Shown: positions 40,359 through 48,236 of the stretch, one piece after another
Layout of the letters: each line of letters starts with the position of its first letter
Position numbering within the stretch: the first letter of the stretch is position 1
NCBI GenBank assembly: GCA_963775445.1
Contig: CAVZIT010000004.1
Span: 1,364,001-1,428,000 of the forward strand
Source: Dokdonella_A sp963775445
Lineage (GTDB): Bacteria; Pseudomonadota; Gammaproteobacteria; Xanthomonadales; Rhodanobacteraceae
Reading direction: 5' to 3'
Length of the DNA: 64,000 nucleotides
Notes under the pieces: generated by a model
The model's input: only the letters and a program-made list of their open reading frames with translations
Databases searched by the model: none
What the model was told of the DNA's origin: nothing
Program-made: the position numbers and the translations under genes

Positions 40359-40869
40359 CGAAATCCTTCTCGCGATCGAACAGCACGAAGTAGCCGCGGA
40401 TGCGGTCGAGATCCAGTCTACCCCAGTTGGCCTTCAGCAATTCCTGGATGTCAACCAGATCCTTGAGGCGTCGAGGGTTATCGTGAAATGCCTGGATTTT
40501 CAGGCCGATCAAATCTTCACCTTGAATCACCGGAATGAATTGACCGCCAAAATCCACGGGACTTGCGCGCGCCAGCATGGACCGGCTTATTTCACGACGC
40601 GCGTGCTGGAAATCCGTGCGAATACGGGCGTCTACATAGGTGCTGAACTCAGCGTCCTCCGAGACCGCCTGTGCTCCGCGGCCGTGCATGATTTCACGGA
40701 CGTGTTCAACCGAATCTTCATGGACGAGAAAATCCACGTCGGTGGTCGCGCGCGGATATCCTCGCGGACCCAGTGCGAGCCCGCCGATCAAGGCGTAGCG
40801 GACACTCGCCTGGTCAAGCACCAAGGCGACTTTGCGCAGATGGTCGATGACATGTGACGGCGACTGCAT
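40324..40869 (-). CDS. nucleotidyltransferase-fold protein (AbiEii/MNT-like)
   Basis: A 181-residue protein with a minimal nucleotidyltransferase core: ALIGGLALGPRGYPRATTDVDFLV supplies the G-G and the D-x-D metal ligands, and a later Asp lies in ARIRTDFQHA. The C-terminal VIQGEDLIGLKIQAFHDNPRRLKDLVDI stretch is typical of stand-alone nucleotidyltransferases, including antitoxin-like and AbiEii-like groups. It lies 12 bp downstream of the isovaleryl-CoA dehydrogenase gene, an odd place for it. The true substrate is unknown. Confidence 0.75.
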   Translation of the reverse strand: MQSPSHVIDHLRKVALVLDQASVRYALIGGLALGPRGYPRATTDVDFLVHEDSVEHVREIMHGRGAQAVSEDAEFSTYVDARIRTDFQHARREISRSMLARASPVDFGGQFIPVIQGEDLIGLKIQAFHDNPRRLKDLVDIQELLKANWGRLDLDRIRGYFVLFDREKDFDGLLRLAAPDS

Positions 40870-40881
40870 GACGCCGTCGCT

Positions 40882-42039
40882 TCAGCTCTTGCCGTGGAAC
40901 AACTCGCGGCCGATCAACATGCGGCGGATCTCGTTGGTGCCGGCGCCGATCTCGTAGAGTTTGGCATCGCGCAGGATGCGCCCGGTCGGATAGTCGTTGA
41001 TGTAACCGTTTCCACCCAGGCACTGGATCGCCTCGAGACCGACTTCGACCGCACTGCGCGAAGCGTGCAACAGGCACGACGCCGGATCGATGCGTGATTT
41101 CACACCCGCGTCGTAATCCTTCGCGACCATGTAGGTGAATGCGCGCGAGGATTGCAATGCGGTGTACATGTCGGCGATCTTGGCCTGCATCACGCCGAAA
41201 GTACCGATCGGCGCGCCGAATTGCTTGCGTTCGCGCGTGTAGGGCAGCGCGATGTCGAGCGCGGCCTGCATCAGGCCGAGCGGGCCGCCGGAGAGCACCA
41301 GTCGTTCGCTGTCGAGCCCGCTCATCAGGACGCGCACGCCTTCGTTGACTTCGCCGACGCGGTTCGCATCGGGGATTTCGCACTGATCGAATACCAGCTC
41401 GCAGGTGTTCGATCCGCGCATGCCGAGCTTGTCGAGTTTCTGCGCGGTGGTGAAACCGGGCATGCCTTTCTCGACAATGAATGCGGTCATGCAGCGCGAG
41501 CCCGCCGGACGGTGCGCGGTTCGCATGTAGACCAGCAGCACGTCGGCTTCGGGGCCGTTGGTGATCCACATCTTGGAGCCGTTGGCGACCCAGACATCGC
41601 CCTTGGCCTCGGCGCGGCAGCTCATCGACCCGACCACGTCGGAACCCGAGCCGGGTTCGCTCATGGCCAGTGCTCCGACCCATTCGCCGGTCGCAAGTCT
41701 GGGCAGGTATTGCTTGCGTTGCGCTTCACTGCCGTTCTGGAACAGGTTCTGCACGCACAGGTTCGAGTGGGCGCCGTAAGACAAACCGACTGAACCGGAC
41801 GCGCGCGAGATTTCCTCCATCGCGACCACGTGTGCCAGGAACCCGAGCCCGGACCCGCCGTATTCCTCGGGCACCGCAATCGCGAGCAGTCCCATCTCGC
41901 CGAACTTGCGCCACAGATCCTTGGGGAACAAGTTGTCGTGGTCGATCAGTTCCGCGCGCGGCGCGATTTCCTTCTCTGCGAAGGCGCGAACGCTTTCGCG
42001 CAACAGGTCGAGTTCTTCACCGAGCGGAAAGGCGCGCAC
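40882..42039 (-). CDS. ivd: isovaleryl-CoA dehydrogenase
   Basis: A 385-residue FAD enzyme oxidising isovaleryl-CoA to 3-methylcrotonyl-CoA in leucine catabolism. The catalytic Glu is in the isovaleryl-type position, MSGLDSERLVLSGGPLGLMQ, and the usual C-terminal Glu site reads YEIGAGTNEIRR, with Gly/Ala in place of the base. This pattern separates it from the other acyl-CoA dehydrogenase in this window. GTG 42039 (GGAG 8 nt upstream) gives the normal N-terminus; the longer frame from 42123 adds 28 atypical residues. Leucine dehydrogenase lies upstream. Confidence 0.93.
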   Translation of the reverse strand: MRAFPLGEELDLLRESVRAFAEKEIAPRAELIDHDNLFPKDLWRKFGEMGLLAIAVPEEYGGSGLGFLAHVVAMEEISRASGSVGLSYGAHSNLCVQNLFQNGSEAQRKQYLPRLATGEWVGALAMSEPGSGSDVVGSMSCRAEAKGDVWVANGSKMWITNGPEADVLLVYMRTAHRPAGSRCMTAFIVEKGMPGFTTAQKLDKLGMRGSNTCELVFDQCEIPDANRVGEVNEGVRVLMSGLDSERLVLSGGPLGLMQAALDIALPYTRERKQFGAPIGTFGVMQAKIADMYTALQSSRAFTYMVAKDYDAGVKSRIDPASCLLHASRSAVEVGLEAIQCLGGNGYINDYPTGRILRDAKLYEIGAGTNEIRRMLIGRELFHGKS

Positions 42040-42169
42040 GAGGCTGTCTCCGTTGAAGGTCAGAGTGGCATGGTCGCATTTTCGGCCGGCGCATCCGGCA
42101 AACAGGGTGCGGCTTGGCCGCATCCGTTTGCGCGCCGGTCGCGACGGAATGCCCGACGCAGTGCATGAG

Positions 42170-43273
42170 TCACTGCCCGCGCATGCGCCCGAGGAAGCGC
42201 GGGCCGTCGCTGCCCATCATCGGCAACTTGATCTTTCCGATCGCCGCAATGCGTTCCTCGGCCATGCGGTCGGCGGCCTGGTAGGTCGAAATGCCGTCGC
42301 GATCGGCGATCTCGAAGATGCGCCCGACGTTGTAATAGATGGTGCGCATCATGCGCATGGCGCGCTCGCGGTTGTAACCGTCGATCTCCAGCGACACGTT
42401 CATCACGCCGCCGGCGTTCACGGCGTAATCCGGCGCGTAGAGGATGCCGCGCCGGGTCACTTCGTTGCCGATTTCGTCGGTGGCGAGCTGGTTGTTCGCC
42501 GCGCCGCAGATGATCTTGCATTTGAGCCGCGGCAGCGTGTCTTCGTTGACCGTGCCGCCAAGCGCGCAAGGGCTGTACACATCCGCGTCGACATCGTAGA
42601 TGTCATCGGGCGCGACCGCGGTGCAGCCATGCTCGTCGACCGCCTGCTGCACCAATTCCTTGCTGATGTCCGTCACGAACACCTTGGCGTCCTGCTCGCG
42701 CAACAGCTTGATGAACTCCATGCCGACGTGTCCGCAACCCTGCACGGCATAGCTGTATTTTCCGATCTCCTCGTTGCCGAACTTGTGGTTCAACGCGGCC
42801 ATGAGTCCCTGCATCGTGCCGTACGCGGTGAACGGCGACGGATCGCCCGAGCCGCCATGTACCTGATGCACGCCGGTGACGAATTCGGTCTCGCGGAACA
42901 CCCATTCCATGTCGTTGACGTCAATGCCGACATCCTCGGCGGTGATGTAGCGGCCGTTGAGCGAATTGACGAAGCGCCCGAACGCGCGGAACAGCGCCTC
43001 GGACTTGTCGGTCGCCGGATCGCCGATGATGACAGCCTTGCCGCCGCCGAGGTTGAGGCCCGCCACCGCATTCTTGAAAGTCATTCCGCGCGACAGGCGC
43101 AACACGTCGTTGACGGCCTCTTGCTCGTTCTTGTAAGGCCACATGCGCAAACCGCCGAGCGCGGGTCCGAGCACCGTATTGTGGATCGCGATGATGGCCT
43201 TGAGGCCCGCATCCTTGTTATGGCAGAACACCACTTCTTCATGACCGGTGGTGGCGAGGGTTTCGAAAATCAT
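42170..43273 (-). CDS. ldh: leucine dehydrogenase
   Basis: A 367-residue NAD-dependent branched-chain amino acid dehydrogenase. It has the catalytic Gly-rich stretch ALGGLRMWPYKNEQEAVNDV with LSRGMTFKNAVAGLNLGGGKAVI carrying the active-site Lys. The Rossmann motif is AVQGCGHVGMEFIKLL, and ICGAANNQLA contacts cofactor. It deaminates Leu/Val/Ile to the keto acids, the first step toward isovaleryl-CoA. ATG 43273 has GGAG 8 nt upstream; the open frame extends 164 codons further without similarity. It is followed by ivd after about 130 bp. Confidence 0.93.
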   Translation of the reverse strand: MIFETLATTGHEEVVFCHNKDAGLKAIIAIHNTVLGPALGGLRMWPYKNEQEAVNDVLRLSRGMTFKNAVAGLNLGGGKAVIIGDPATDKSEALFRAFGRFVNSLNGRYITAEDVGIDVNDMEWVFRETEFVTGVHQVHGGSGDPSPFTAYGTMQGLMAALNHKFGNEEIGKYSYAVQGCGHVGMEFIKLLREQDAKVFVTDISKELVQQAVDEHGCTAVAPDDIYDVDADVYSPCALGGTVNEDTLPRLKCKIICGAANNQLATDEIGNEVTRRGILYAPDYAVNAGGVMNVSLEIDGYNRERAMRMMRTIYYNVGRIFEIADRDGISTYQAADRMAEERIAAIGKIKLPMMGSDGPRFLGRMRGQ

Positions 43274-43532
43274 CAGGCGGACTCCGAAGTTGAATTGCGG
43301 TGCATTGCGAACGGATCGCGCGCGATCAAAGAGGTTTCGCGCGAAGAAATGCCGCCAACACCATGTTTTATATGGATAGAAATCTTGCTGCGACGCGCGG
43401 GCACCGCGATCGGCGGCGCGTAGTGTAGTCCTCGCGGCACGGCGTTGACAGTGCGAAACGTTGGTCGTTGCGAGTGCGGCGATGGACGTTCGAGCCATGG
43501 ATCGATGCAAGTGCGTGGGCGATACTGCGGCC

Positions 43533-44789
43533 ATGAATTCGACTCCAAACACGCTGTACGCACGCTGCTGCATCGTCGGTGGCGGACCCGCCGGCATGAT
43601 GCTCGGCTTGTTGCTTGCGCGCGCGGGTATCGCCGTGACGGTGCTCGAAAAACACAAGGATTTCCTGCGCGATTTCCGCGGCGACACCGTGCATCCGTCG
43701 ACGCTGTCGATCCTCGACGAGATTGGATTGACGAAGAAATTCGAACGCCTGCCGCAACGACGCATCGATCACCTGGCGGGCATCGTTGGTGGCCGCGAGC
43801 AGCAGATCATCGACTTCCGCGGACTCAAGCCGTACCCGTATCTCGTGCTGGTGCCGCAATGGGATCTGCTCGATCTGCTTGCCGAGGAAGGTCGGCGTTA
43901 TCCCGGGTTCGACCTGCGCATGCGCCACGAAGCGACCGGGCTGATCGAGCGCGATGGCCGCATCGTCGGGGTCCATGTTCGCGCGCCCGGAGGCGACATC
44001 GAAATCGATGCCGATCTCGTCGTCGGCTGTGACGGTCGGCGTTCCTGCGTGCGCGAATCCGCCGGACTGCAAGCGACGCAATACGGCGCCCCGATGGATG
44101 TCCTGTGGTTCCGCCTGCCACGCACCGAAAGCGACCCGCAGGATACCTTCGGTATCGTCGACCAGGGTCACATGATGGTGTTGCTCAACCGCACCGATTA
44201 CTGGCAGGCCGCTTATCTGGTTCCGAAGGGCGGCGATCGGGAGTTGCGTTCGCAATCGATCGGCGCGCTCCAGGATGGCGTCGCCGAACTCGCCTCGTTC
44301 GTCGCCGACCGCAAGTCGGCGATCGCCTCGTGGGATGACGTCAGCACGCTCCAGGTGCAGGTCGATCGACTCGCTCGCTGGCACCGTCCGGGCCTGCTGC
44401 TGATCGGCGATGCGGCGCACGCGATGTCGCCGATCGGTGGCGTCGGCATCAATCTCGCGATCCAGGATGCGGTTGCTGCAGCCAATGTGCTCGCCGTGCC
44501 ATTGCGTGCATCGGGACCGATCGAAGAGGACCTCCTGCGCAGTGTCCAGCAACGTCGCGAATGGCCGGTGCGCGTCGTCCAGAAAGTGCAGATCGCGATC
44601 CAGAACCGCCTGATCTCGCGCGCACTCGAGCAAGGCGGCACGCCGATGCGTGTCCCGGCGTTGATGCGCTGGCTGCTGTCGTTTCGCGCGGTGCGGCATT
44701 TACCGGCGCGTCTGTTCGGTTACGGTCTGCGGCAGGAGCATGTCGAGGCCGCGCCATCGATCGCAATCGACGCCGGTCCTCGTCACTGA
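43533..44789 (+). CDS. FAD-dependent monooxygenase (PHBH/UbiH fold)
   Basis: A 418-residue flavoprotein of the aromatic-ring hydroxylase group. It has the N-terminal FAD motif CCIVGGGPAGMMLGLLLARA, the DG motif VVGCDGRRSCVRESAG, and the second FAD motif LLIGDAAHAMSPIGGVGINL. No substrate can be assigned: the sequence lacks clear UbiH/UbiF or tetracycline-destructase hallmarks that I can be sure of. ATG 43533 gives a short N-terminus before the FAD motif; an ATG at 43497 is also possible. It is convergent with the kinase gene. Confidence 0.82.
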   Translation: MNSTPNTLYARCCIVGGGPAGMMLGLLLARAGIAVTVLEKHKDFLRDFRGDTVHPSTLSILDEIGLTKKFERLPQRRIDHLAGIVGGREQQIIDFRGLKPYPYLVLVPQWDLLDLLAEEGRRYPGFDLRMRHEATGLIERDGRIVGVHVRAPGGDIEIDADLVVGCDGRRSCVRESAGLQATQYGAPMDVLWFRLPRTESDPQDTFGIVDQGHMMVLLNRTDYWQAAYLVPKGGDRELRSQSIGALQDGVAELASFVADRKSAIASWDDVSTLQVQVDRLARWHRPGLLLIGDAAHAMSPIGGVGINLAIQDAVAAANVLAVPLRASGPIEEDLLRSVQQRREWPVRVVQKVQIAIQNRLISRALEQGGTPMRVPALMRWLLSFRAVRHLPARLFGYGLRQEHVEAAPSIAIDAGPRH

Positions 44790-44837
44790 AGAAGTTCAGC
44801 ATCTGCCGATGCGTCGGTTGCATCGATTCGGTATCGA

Positions 44838-47234
44838 TCAATCGTCCGGATGCATCTCCGGCTCGGCCAGGGCGATCAGATGCCAGCCGAGCGGATCGAT
44901 GTCGTCGATCACGACCAGGCGCTTCGCGCCTTCGATTTCCATGTTCAACGTGTTGCCGCTGTTGCCCTTCAACCGGGCCATGACCGCCGCCGCAACGCGC
45001 GTGGCGCGCGCCCCCAGCGCGATATCGTCGGCGTGATGGCGAAACGCGAGCACGTCGCCATGCGCATCGGTCAGGAGCACTTCGTGCAGGCCCTTGAGGT
45101 CGCCGAGATCGAGCAAGTCGTGCAGGAAACGCTGCGGCACCAGGATCAGCGCGAGCGCGCCGACGAACTGTTGCGCATCGTCGAAAAGCGGAACGCTGAC
45201 GCTGAATATCGGGGGTTGTGAATCGGTTGCCGGCGTCGGATCGGTCCATTGCGGGCGGCGCTGATTCGCCACGATTCGGTACCATGCCTCGCTGCGCGGA
45301 TCGTAGCCGGCCGGCAAGCCGGTCCACCCCGGATAGCGCGAACCGATGCCACTTGCCAGGCCGAGTCCGATGCCGAGCGCGGCGACGGTCTGCATGTCGG
45401 CAGGCATCTTCTCGCGTTGCTCGTCGTAGATGCTGAGGGTGCGTCCCTGGACCACGCTGTCGATGCGGCCGAACAGATCCTGGTAGAACGCCTGAAGATT
45501 CGCGACCTGCCGAATGCGCGGCAGCGCGGCAGCCTCGCTGACACCGGGCGCAAGCGTCCAGACCGGCCACGCAAGACTCACTTCGCCACCGAACTGCGGC
45601 AACGGCATCAGGTCCTTCGGCGCGTGCGCGGGATCCTTGAAATCGCGCAAAAGATAGATCGTCTGATCGCCGGGCGTCGCGAATTGCAGCGCCTGCTCGG
45701 TGGACGATGCGAGATCGCTCAGCGCACCTTCCAGTTGCAGCAAACGCGTCTGCACCAGGTCGCCCGCGTGATCGACACGGTTGCGCACCTCGACCATGCG
45801 CTGCTGCTTGAGGTTCTGTTGTTCGACGACCTGGCGGTTGTGCCACAGCAATCCGACCACGCTCGCGGCGGACGCCGCGATCAACGCGAGAATCGCGATC
45901 AGCACGCGCTGGCGATGGCGCGCGATGCCGCGTTGCACGCGTTGCCAGCCATTATCCGGCGCGGCATGCACCGCATCGCCGTGCAGGTGGCGACGAAGAT
46001 CGGCCGCGAACGCGGCGACATCGGCGTAGCGATCCGCCGGCAGCATCGCGGTTGCGCGCTCGATCACCGCGCGCAACTCGCGCGCGATGCGCATCTTCCG
46101 GTAGGCCGGCACGACCGGCAGTCGGCGTCCAGCGCGCGCATTGGCCAGCACGTCCTGCGCGCTCTTGCCGTCATACGGCGCCTTCAACGTAACCAATTCA
46201 TACAGGATGAGGCCAAGCGCGTACTGATCGCTGCGCGCATCGATCTCGCCATGCAGCGCGGAAGCCTGCTCGGGCGACATGTAGCGTGGCGTGCCGATCA
46301 GGTCGCCGACGCGGGTTTCCGAGGCGCTGCCCGATGCATCCGCCGACATCAGCACGCGAGAGGAATCGGCATCCATCGGCGCGTCGTCTTCGTCGGGCTG
46401 CTGCATGAGCCGGCACAGGCCCCAGTCCATCACGTACACCTCGTGATGGCGGCCGAGCATCAGGTTGGCCGGTTTCAGATCGCGATGAATCACGCCCTTG
46501 TCGTGCGCGTACGCCATCGCGTCCGCGACCTTGAGGAAATGTTCGAGCCGCGTCGCGAGCGAGTGGGCATCGTCGGGCACGCCGCCCCTTTCGAACGCGT
46601 TGCGCGTTTCCTCGATCAGCGCCTGGAACGTCTGCCCCTGCACCAGTTTCATCGTGTACGCGGGCGTGCCGTCGGGCGCCATTTCGAGCGCATAGACAGG
46701 CACGACGTTCGGGTGATCGAGCTGCGCGGTGATCTGCGCTTCGCGGATGAAGCGCATGCGCACGTTCTCGACATCGCGCAGGTCTGCGTTCAATTCCTTG
46801 AGTGCGATGCGACGCACCAGTTCGGTATCGCGCGCGATATGAATCGTGCCCATGCCGCCGCGCCCGGCCTTGCCGAGCAGCACGTAGGGGAATCCGCGAC
46901 CGCTGCGGCCGGCACTTGGCGATCTTGCCGGATCGGTGCGGACCGGCTGGGTGTCGGCTGCGGGCGCTGTCGCAGCGCCGGGTGCGTTCGCGCCATCGCG
47001 AGGACTCCCATCCATGCCTCGGCGGAATCGCGCCGGCATGACCTGCGTGGTCTCGACGGGTTCGACCGCGAGCGTTTCCAGTGGATCGGCGTGTTCGCTT
47101 TCGAGCCACGCGACAAAACCGTCCGCCGAATCGTCGCCGTGGCCCTCATCGCGCCAGCGTTGCCACTCGCTCGCGATATCGATGCGCCGTGCAAGATCGG
47201 GCGCAAGCCGCTCGCGGATTCGTTGCAGATCCAT
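44838..47234 (-). CDS. membrane Ser/Thr protein kinase with extracytoplasmic sensor domain
   Basis: A 798-residue Hanks-type kinase. After a ~120-residue N-terminal region comes the kinase domain: glycine loop LLGKAGRGGMGTIHIA, Lys in RRIALKELN, catalytic loop VIHRDLKPANLML, DWG in place of DFG (VMDWGLCRL), and GTPRYMSPEQAS. One transmembrane segment (VLIAILALIAASAASVVGLL) leads to a large periplasmic region with dCache/PDC-like character (YPGWTGLPAGYDPRSEAWYR and PIFSVSVPLFDDAQQFVGAL). It may be an envelope-sensing kinase; the ligand is unknown. There is no cognate phosphatase nearby. Confidence 0.88.
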   Translation of the reverse strand: MDLQRIRERLAPDLARRIDIASEWQRWRDEGHGDDSADGFVAWLESEHADPLETLAVEPVETTQVMPARFRRGMDGSPRDGANAPGAATAPAADTQPVRTDPARSPSAGRSGRGFPYVLLGKAGRGGMGTIHIARDTELVRRIALKELNADLRDVENVRMRFIREAQITAQLDHPNVVPVYALEMAPDGTPAYTMKLVQGQTFQALIEETRNAFERGGVPDDAHSLATRLEHFLKVADAMAYAHDKGVIHRDLKPANLMLGRHHEVYVMDWGLCRLMQQPDEDDAPMDADSSRVLMSADASGSASETRVGDLIGTPRYMSPEQASALHGEIDARSDQYALGLILYELVTLKAPYDGKSAQDVLANARAGRRLPVVPAYRKMRIARELRAVIERATAMLPADRYADVAAFAADLRRHLHGDAVHAAPDNGWQRVQRGIARHRQRVLIAILALIAASAASVVGLLWHNRQVVEQQNLKQQRMVEVRNRVDHAGDLVQTRLLQLEGALSDLASSTEQALQFATPGDQTIYLLRDFKDPAHAPKDLMPLPQFGGEVSLAWPVWTLAPGVSEAAALPRIRQVANLQAFYQDLFGRIDSVVQGRTLSIYDEQREKMPADMQTVAALGIGLGLASGIGSRYPGWTGLPAGYDPRSEAWYRIVANQRRPQWTDPTPATDSQPPIFSVSVPLFDDAQQFVGALALILVPQRFLHDLLDLGDLKGLHEVLLTDAHGDVLAFRHHADDIALGARATRVAAAVMARLKGNSGNTLNMEIEGAKRLVVIDDIDPLGWHLIALAEPEMHPDD

Positions 47235-48236
47235 GCCCCTTGCCCCTGCCGGTTGCTCACCGAAATCCCAGTGTAGTGCCTCGCGCGTTCGCAGACACGC
47301 GTGAGCGATGCATGTCGCAGGCACCCCTTCCGCTCGAGTGCGGTTGGCGCTCGCCCCCTTCCGCCTTCGGCACCTTCCCCCGCACGCGGGGGAAGGGACT
47401 TTTATGCTGTGGTTCAACGCCTCTCGGACTTCCTGAGTTCACAGGCCTGGCCTGCGCTTCCATGTGCAACCGTTCGCCGGCGCGCGCAGTGCCGCGCGAT
47501 CGAACCCGCAGGAGCGGACGCGAACGACGAAACCGGCGCAGCGCGCGAGCGCCAGGGATCGCGCGAGTCGACCCCGGCCCATTCCCCGAAAACGGAAGAA
47601 GGAGGAAGAGAAATCGTAACGTCCCAAGAATTGGTCTTTCCCCCGCTTGCGGGGGAAAGTGGCGGCAGCCGAAAGGGGCCGCTCTCAAGTTCAAGGTTGT
47701 GAACTACGCCAGAAAGGGAAAGCGTAGCGTCGCATGCGTGAGTTTTTCCCTTGCGCGAGTGCGCGAGACGTTGCCCCTCGGGCGGGGGAAAGTGGCGGCA
47801 GCCGAAAGAAGCCGCTCTCAAGTTCAAGGTTGTGAACTACGCTGGAAAGGGAAAGCGTAGCGTCACAATCTTGGATCTTTCCCCCGCTTGCGGGGGAAAG
47901 TGGCGGCAGCCGAAAGGGGGCGCTCTCAAGTTCAAGGTTGTGAACTACGCCAGAAAGGGAAAGCGTAGCGTCGCAATCTTGGATCTTTCCCCTGCTTGCG
48001 GGGGAAAGTGGCGGCAGCCGAAAGGGGGCGGCTCTTTGGCCGCGCACGTCCCGAATTGCGCTCGAAACGTATCCATCGATTCCCGCGCGCACGTCCCGCA
48101 CGCACCGTATCAACTCAAAACGAACGTCGGCAGCGCCGAAGCGCCGCACCCGCCGCACCCGCCACATCCGCGCGGCGTTTGACGCGCGGGCGCTACAATC
48201 CCATATTCGAGTGTTTCACCGTAGCCGGGAGGCGCC
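47235..48236. other. 1-kb intergenic region with palindromic and tandem repeats
   Basis: No gene is supported between the kinase and icmF. The region holds a near-perfect palindrome, CCTTCCCCCGCACGCGGGGG (47373-47392, symmetric to 47396), followed by a short T-run, then the 108-bp tandem repeat block. A TACAAT hexamer at 48194-48199 and GGGAGG before the icmF start suggest its promoter and ribosome-binding site. The repeat-derived frames on both strands are not genes. Confidence 0.7.
47637..48029. repeat. tandem array of four palindrome-headed repeats (108-bp period)
   Basis: Each unit begins with a TTTCCCC(C)GC...GGGGGAAAG palindrome followed by TGGCGGCAGCCGAAAG, then CTCTCAAGTTCAAGGTTGTG and AAAGGGAAAGCGTAGCGTC. 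Anchoring on the GGGGG of each palindrome gives positions 47651, 47784, 47892 and 48000: two exact 108-bp spacings and one of 133 because of a 25-bp insertion. The fourth unit is truncated. It looks like an amplified REP-type element. Confidence 0.85.

Noticed and set aside
41906..43423. 505-codon forward frame antisense to isovaleryl-CoA and leucine dehydrogenase
   Set aside because: Shadow of two clear enzymes; no ribosome-binding site.
45249..47276. 675-codon open frame antisense to the Ser/Thr kinase
   Set aside because: Arg/His/Ala-rich shadow translation of an unambiguous kinase gene.
47637..48029. Possible CRISPR array or coding repeats
   Set aside because: Full units repeat without variable spacers; the frames through them are repeat-derived on both strands.
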